6,482 bases of DNA, taken from Candidatus Poribacteria bacterium. GTDB lineage: Bacteria > Poribacteria > WGA-4E > WGA-3G. Every line of letters starts with the position of its first letter. Position 1 is the first letter of the stretch. The position numbers and the translations under genes were made by a program. Positions 5,101 through 6,482 of the stretch are shown in pieces. The stretch covers positions 1 through 6,482 of the forward strand of contig VXXH01000194.1 of NCBI GenBank assembly GCA_009835515.1. Reading direction: 5' to 3'. The notes beneath the pieces were generated by a model that did no database searches, was not told the origin of the DNA, and saw nothing but the letters and a program-made list of their open reading frames with translations.

Positions 5101-6344
5101 TATGGAATCGGCCAACCGGGTGTCGGCTCGGTGCGGAGTGCTTCTATCTCATAAAGTTCTTCTACACTGATTTCGCGTCCGAGTTTCGCTGACAAGAGCG
5201 AACCACTCATAATCTCTGTAACCTTCAAACCGACATCGCCATTGCTGACGGGTTGCGCGTCGCTGTTACAAGCATTGAGGAAATCGCGAAACTTATCGGG
5301 GAAGGAACTCTTGGGTAGCTCCAACGGCGTTTCGACGAGATCACTTTGATAACGTCTACGGTTGCCCTGATCGTCGGTGTCCCATTTCCCTTTTTCAAGG
5401 AAAAGTTTATTACCACTGAACGAACCTTTGGAGCCGAAGATGAAAATGCCTTGGGGTTGTCCTGCCATATTGCTTGCCCAACCGTGTTCATAGGTAAAGG
5501 ACATGCCGTTTGTGAACCGGACAAAGATAGAGACGTGTTCCTCAACGTCGTTAATCTCTTCACCCGTGTATTCAGGGAGCATTCCACGGTAGGCGATACC
5601 ACTGATTGTGGCGGGTTGTGGCGAACCGAGTAGATAGATGGAACGGTTGATATCGTAGACACCTGTGTCGTATACCGTTCCACCACCGCTATAGGCGGAA
5701 TTAAGGAACCATCTGCCGAACCCGAACATATCGACATTAGGTCTACCACGAACGCGGTAACCGGTAAGTCTACCGTAATAGACATCACCGAGTTGCCCAG
5801 AGGTGATGTAGTCCCGAATGGCGTAACTCGTTGGATCGAGGCATGTGCCACCGCTCTGATATGCGAGTTTAACGCCAGCTGCGTCACAAGCATCACGCAT
5901 ATTTCTCGCCTCTGTTGCTGTACGCGCCATCGGCTTTTCGCAGAAGACATGTTTTCCAGCCTGTGCAGCTGCAACAGTAGGACCTTCATGTACAAACGGC
6001 GGGGTCGCGAGACTGACGGCATCTAAATCGCATTCCTTGATCATCGCATTGTAGTCGCTGAAGATTTGGACACCGTTGTCAGCATATTCCGCCCAGAGAG
6101 CAGCATTGGTTTTCAATTGTTCGCGTGCTTCTGCGGTTTCCGCCTTTTCTGCGTCAGCTTTTGCGGTTTCGGCGCGCGATGCTGCGCCCGACAAGACTTC
6201 TGCGTGTCGCCGCTGGACGTTCGCGTCCACTGTATCGCAGACAGCAACGATTTCGGCGTGCTGCGGATGCGCGAGGTAGCCGTTGACGTGTGAACCGGAT
6301 ATCATACCGCACCCGATAATTCCGATTCTAATCCGTTTTGACAT
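5100..6344 (-). CDS. Gfo/Idh/MocA-family NAD(P)-dependent oxidoreductase
   Basis: Predicted dehydrogenase or reductase of 414 residues acting on a sugar, inositol or related polyol. The N-terminal Rossmann domain begins IRIGIIGCGMISGSH (glycine motif around 11-17) and ends near GKHVFCEKPMA, where EKP (136-138) carries the conserved lysine. The C-terminal domain has SGGGTVYDTGVYDINRSIYLLG, with Asp226 and Tyr230 at the usual catalytic spacing. Tyr replaces the His of inositol dehydrogenase, as in glucose-fructose oxidoreductase. Residues about 48-88 form an Ala/Glu/Lys-rich helical insertion within the Rossmann domain, so the protein is longer than the usual 330-390. The start at 6344 is preferred because AAGGAG lies eight bases before it; the alternative ATG at 6350 is only two bases from that site. 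The exact substrate cannot be read from the sequence. A promoter-bearing spacer separates it from the hydroxylase genes, so shared function is uncertain. No signal peptide is evident. Confidence 0.93.
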   Translation of the reverse strand: MSKRIRIGIIGCGMISGSHVNGYLAHPQHAEIVAVCDTVDANVQRRHAEVLSGAASRAETAKADAEKAETAEAREQLKTNAALWAEYADNGVQIFSDYNAMIKECDLDAVSLATPPFVHEGPTVAAAQAGKHVFCEKPMARTATEARNMRDACDAAGVKLAYQSGGTCLDPTSYAIRDYITSGQLGDVYYGRLTGYRVRGRPNVDMFGFGRWFLNSAYSGGGTVYDTGVYDINRSIYLLGSPQPATISGIAYRGMLPEYTGEEINDVEEHVSIFVRFTNGMSFTYEHGWASNMAGQPQGIFIFGSKGSFSGNKLFLEKGKWDTDDQGNRRRYQSDLVETPLELPKSSFPDKFRDFLNACNSDAQPVSNGDVGLKVTEIMSGSLLSAKLGREISVEELYEIEALRTEPTPGWPIP

Positions 6345-6422
6345 TTTCATAACTCCTTAGTGGTGTTTTTTCTAACAGCAAGTTTATGAAAGATATTCTT
6401 CGCTTAAGATTGTCGCTATCAA

Positions 6423-6436
6423 GAAATCGCTCCTAC
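6423..6436 (-). repeat. Possible copy of a dispersed intergenic motif (GTAGGAGCGATTTC)
   Basis: On the minus strand GTAGGAGCGATTTC is followed by TTGATAGCGAC, giving an imperfect GCGAT/ATAGC dyad. From memory it resembles short dispersed intergenic motifs of some uncultivated bacteria, but only one copy is in this window. The rest of 6351-6482 holds no gene I can support and no convincing promoter. Confidence 0.25.
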
Positions 6437-6482
6437 AGTGAACCCGACGGCGAGCTTCCAGCACCAACTTTGACGTGTGTAT

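Noticed and set aside
5225..6022. Second minus-strand frame within the Gfo/Idh/MocA gene (265 codons)
   Set aside because: It lies entirely within the conserved enzyme in another frame and its product has no recognisable motif.
5100..6344. Role of this gene as the MocA molybdenum cofactor cytidylyltransferase serving the hydroxylase
   Set aside because: The 'MocA' in the family name refers to rhizopine catabolism. The protein is a Rossmann dehydrogenase with an EKP motif, not a nucleotidyltransferase.
6345..6350. Gfo/Idh/MocA start at the ATG at 6350
   Set aside because: It is only two bases from AAGGAG, whereas the ATG at 6344 has the normal eight-base spacing. The difference is two residues, so either remains possible.

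Overview
All genes supported in this window lie on the minus strand, so transcription runs from high to low coordinates. The sequence is bacterial: compact genes, Shine-Dalgarno sites of the GGAG type before most starts, and short intergenic spacers. Two spacers hold degenerate tandem heptamers (TCAGTTA / TAACTGA type). Similar short tandem heptamers are well known in filamentous cyanobacteria. From memory they also resemble intergenic repeats of sponge-associated and uncultivated lineages such as Candidatus Poribacteria. The protein style fits such an environmental, uncultivated bacterium, but the phylum cannot be proved from this window.

Right part (about 5100-6482): a Gfo/Idh/MocA-family NAD(P)-dependent oxidoreductase, preceded by about 130 bases with no gene and no convincing promoter. 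Middle (764-4966): a three-subunit molybdenum hydroxylase of the xanthine dehydrogenase / CO dehydrogenase superfamily in the classical order FAD subunit, 2Fe-2S subunit, molybdopterin subunit. A good sigma70-like promoter with a dyad between its -35 and -10 boxes lies just upstream of the FAD gene. The operon is interrupted between the 2Fe-2S and Mo genes by a small gene for a 76-residue four-cysteine zinc-ribbon-like protein. That small gene is enclosed by 24-base near-perfect inverted repeats (22/24) built from the heptamers. Left part (85-665): a hicA-hicB toxin-antitoxin pair with a 4-base overlap, separated from the Mo gene by a candidate intrinsic terminator. At the extreme left a possible gene start runs off the edge.

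The FAD, Fe-S and Mo subunits should assemble into one enzyme: substrate is hydroxylated at the Mo centre and electrons pass through two 2Fe-2S clusters to FAD. Active-site motifs argue against both CO dehydrogenase and true xanthine dehydrogenase, so the substrate is unknown. The most interesting points are the zinc-ribbon gene inside an inverted-repeat unit within the operon, and charged helical insertions in both the Mo subunit and the Gfo/Idh/MocA enzyme.
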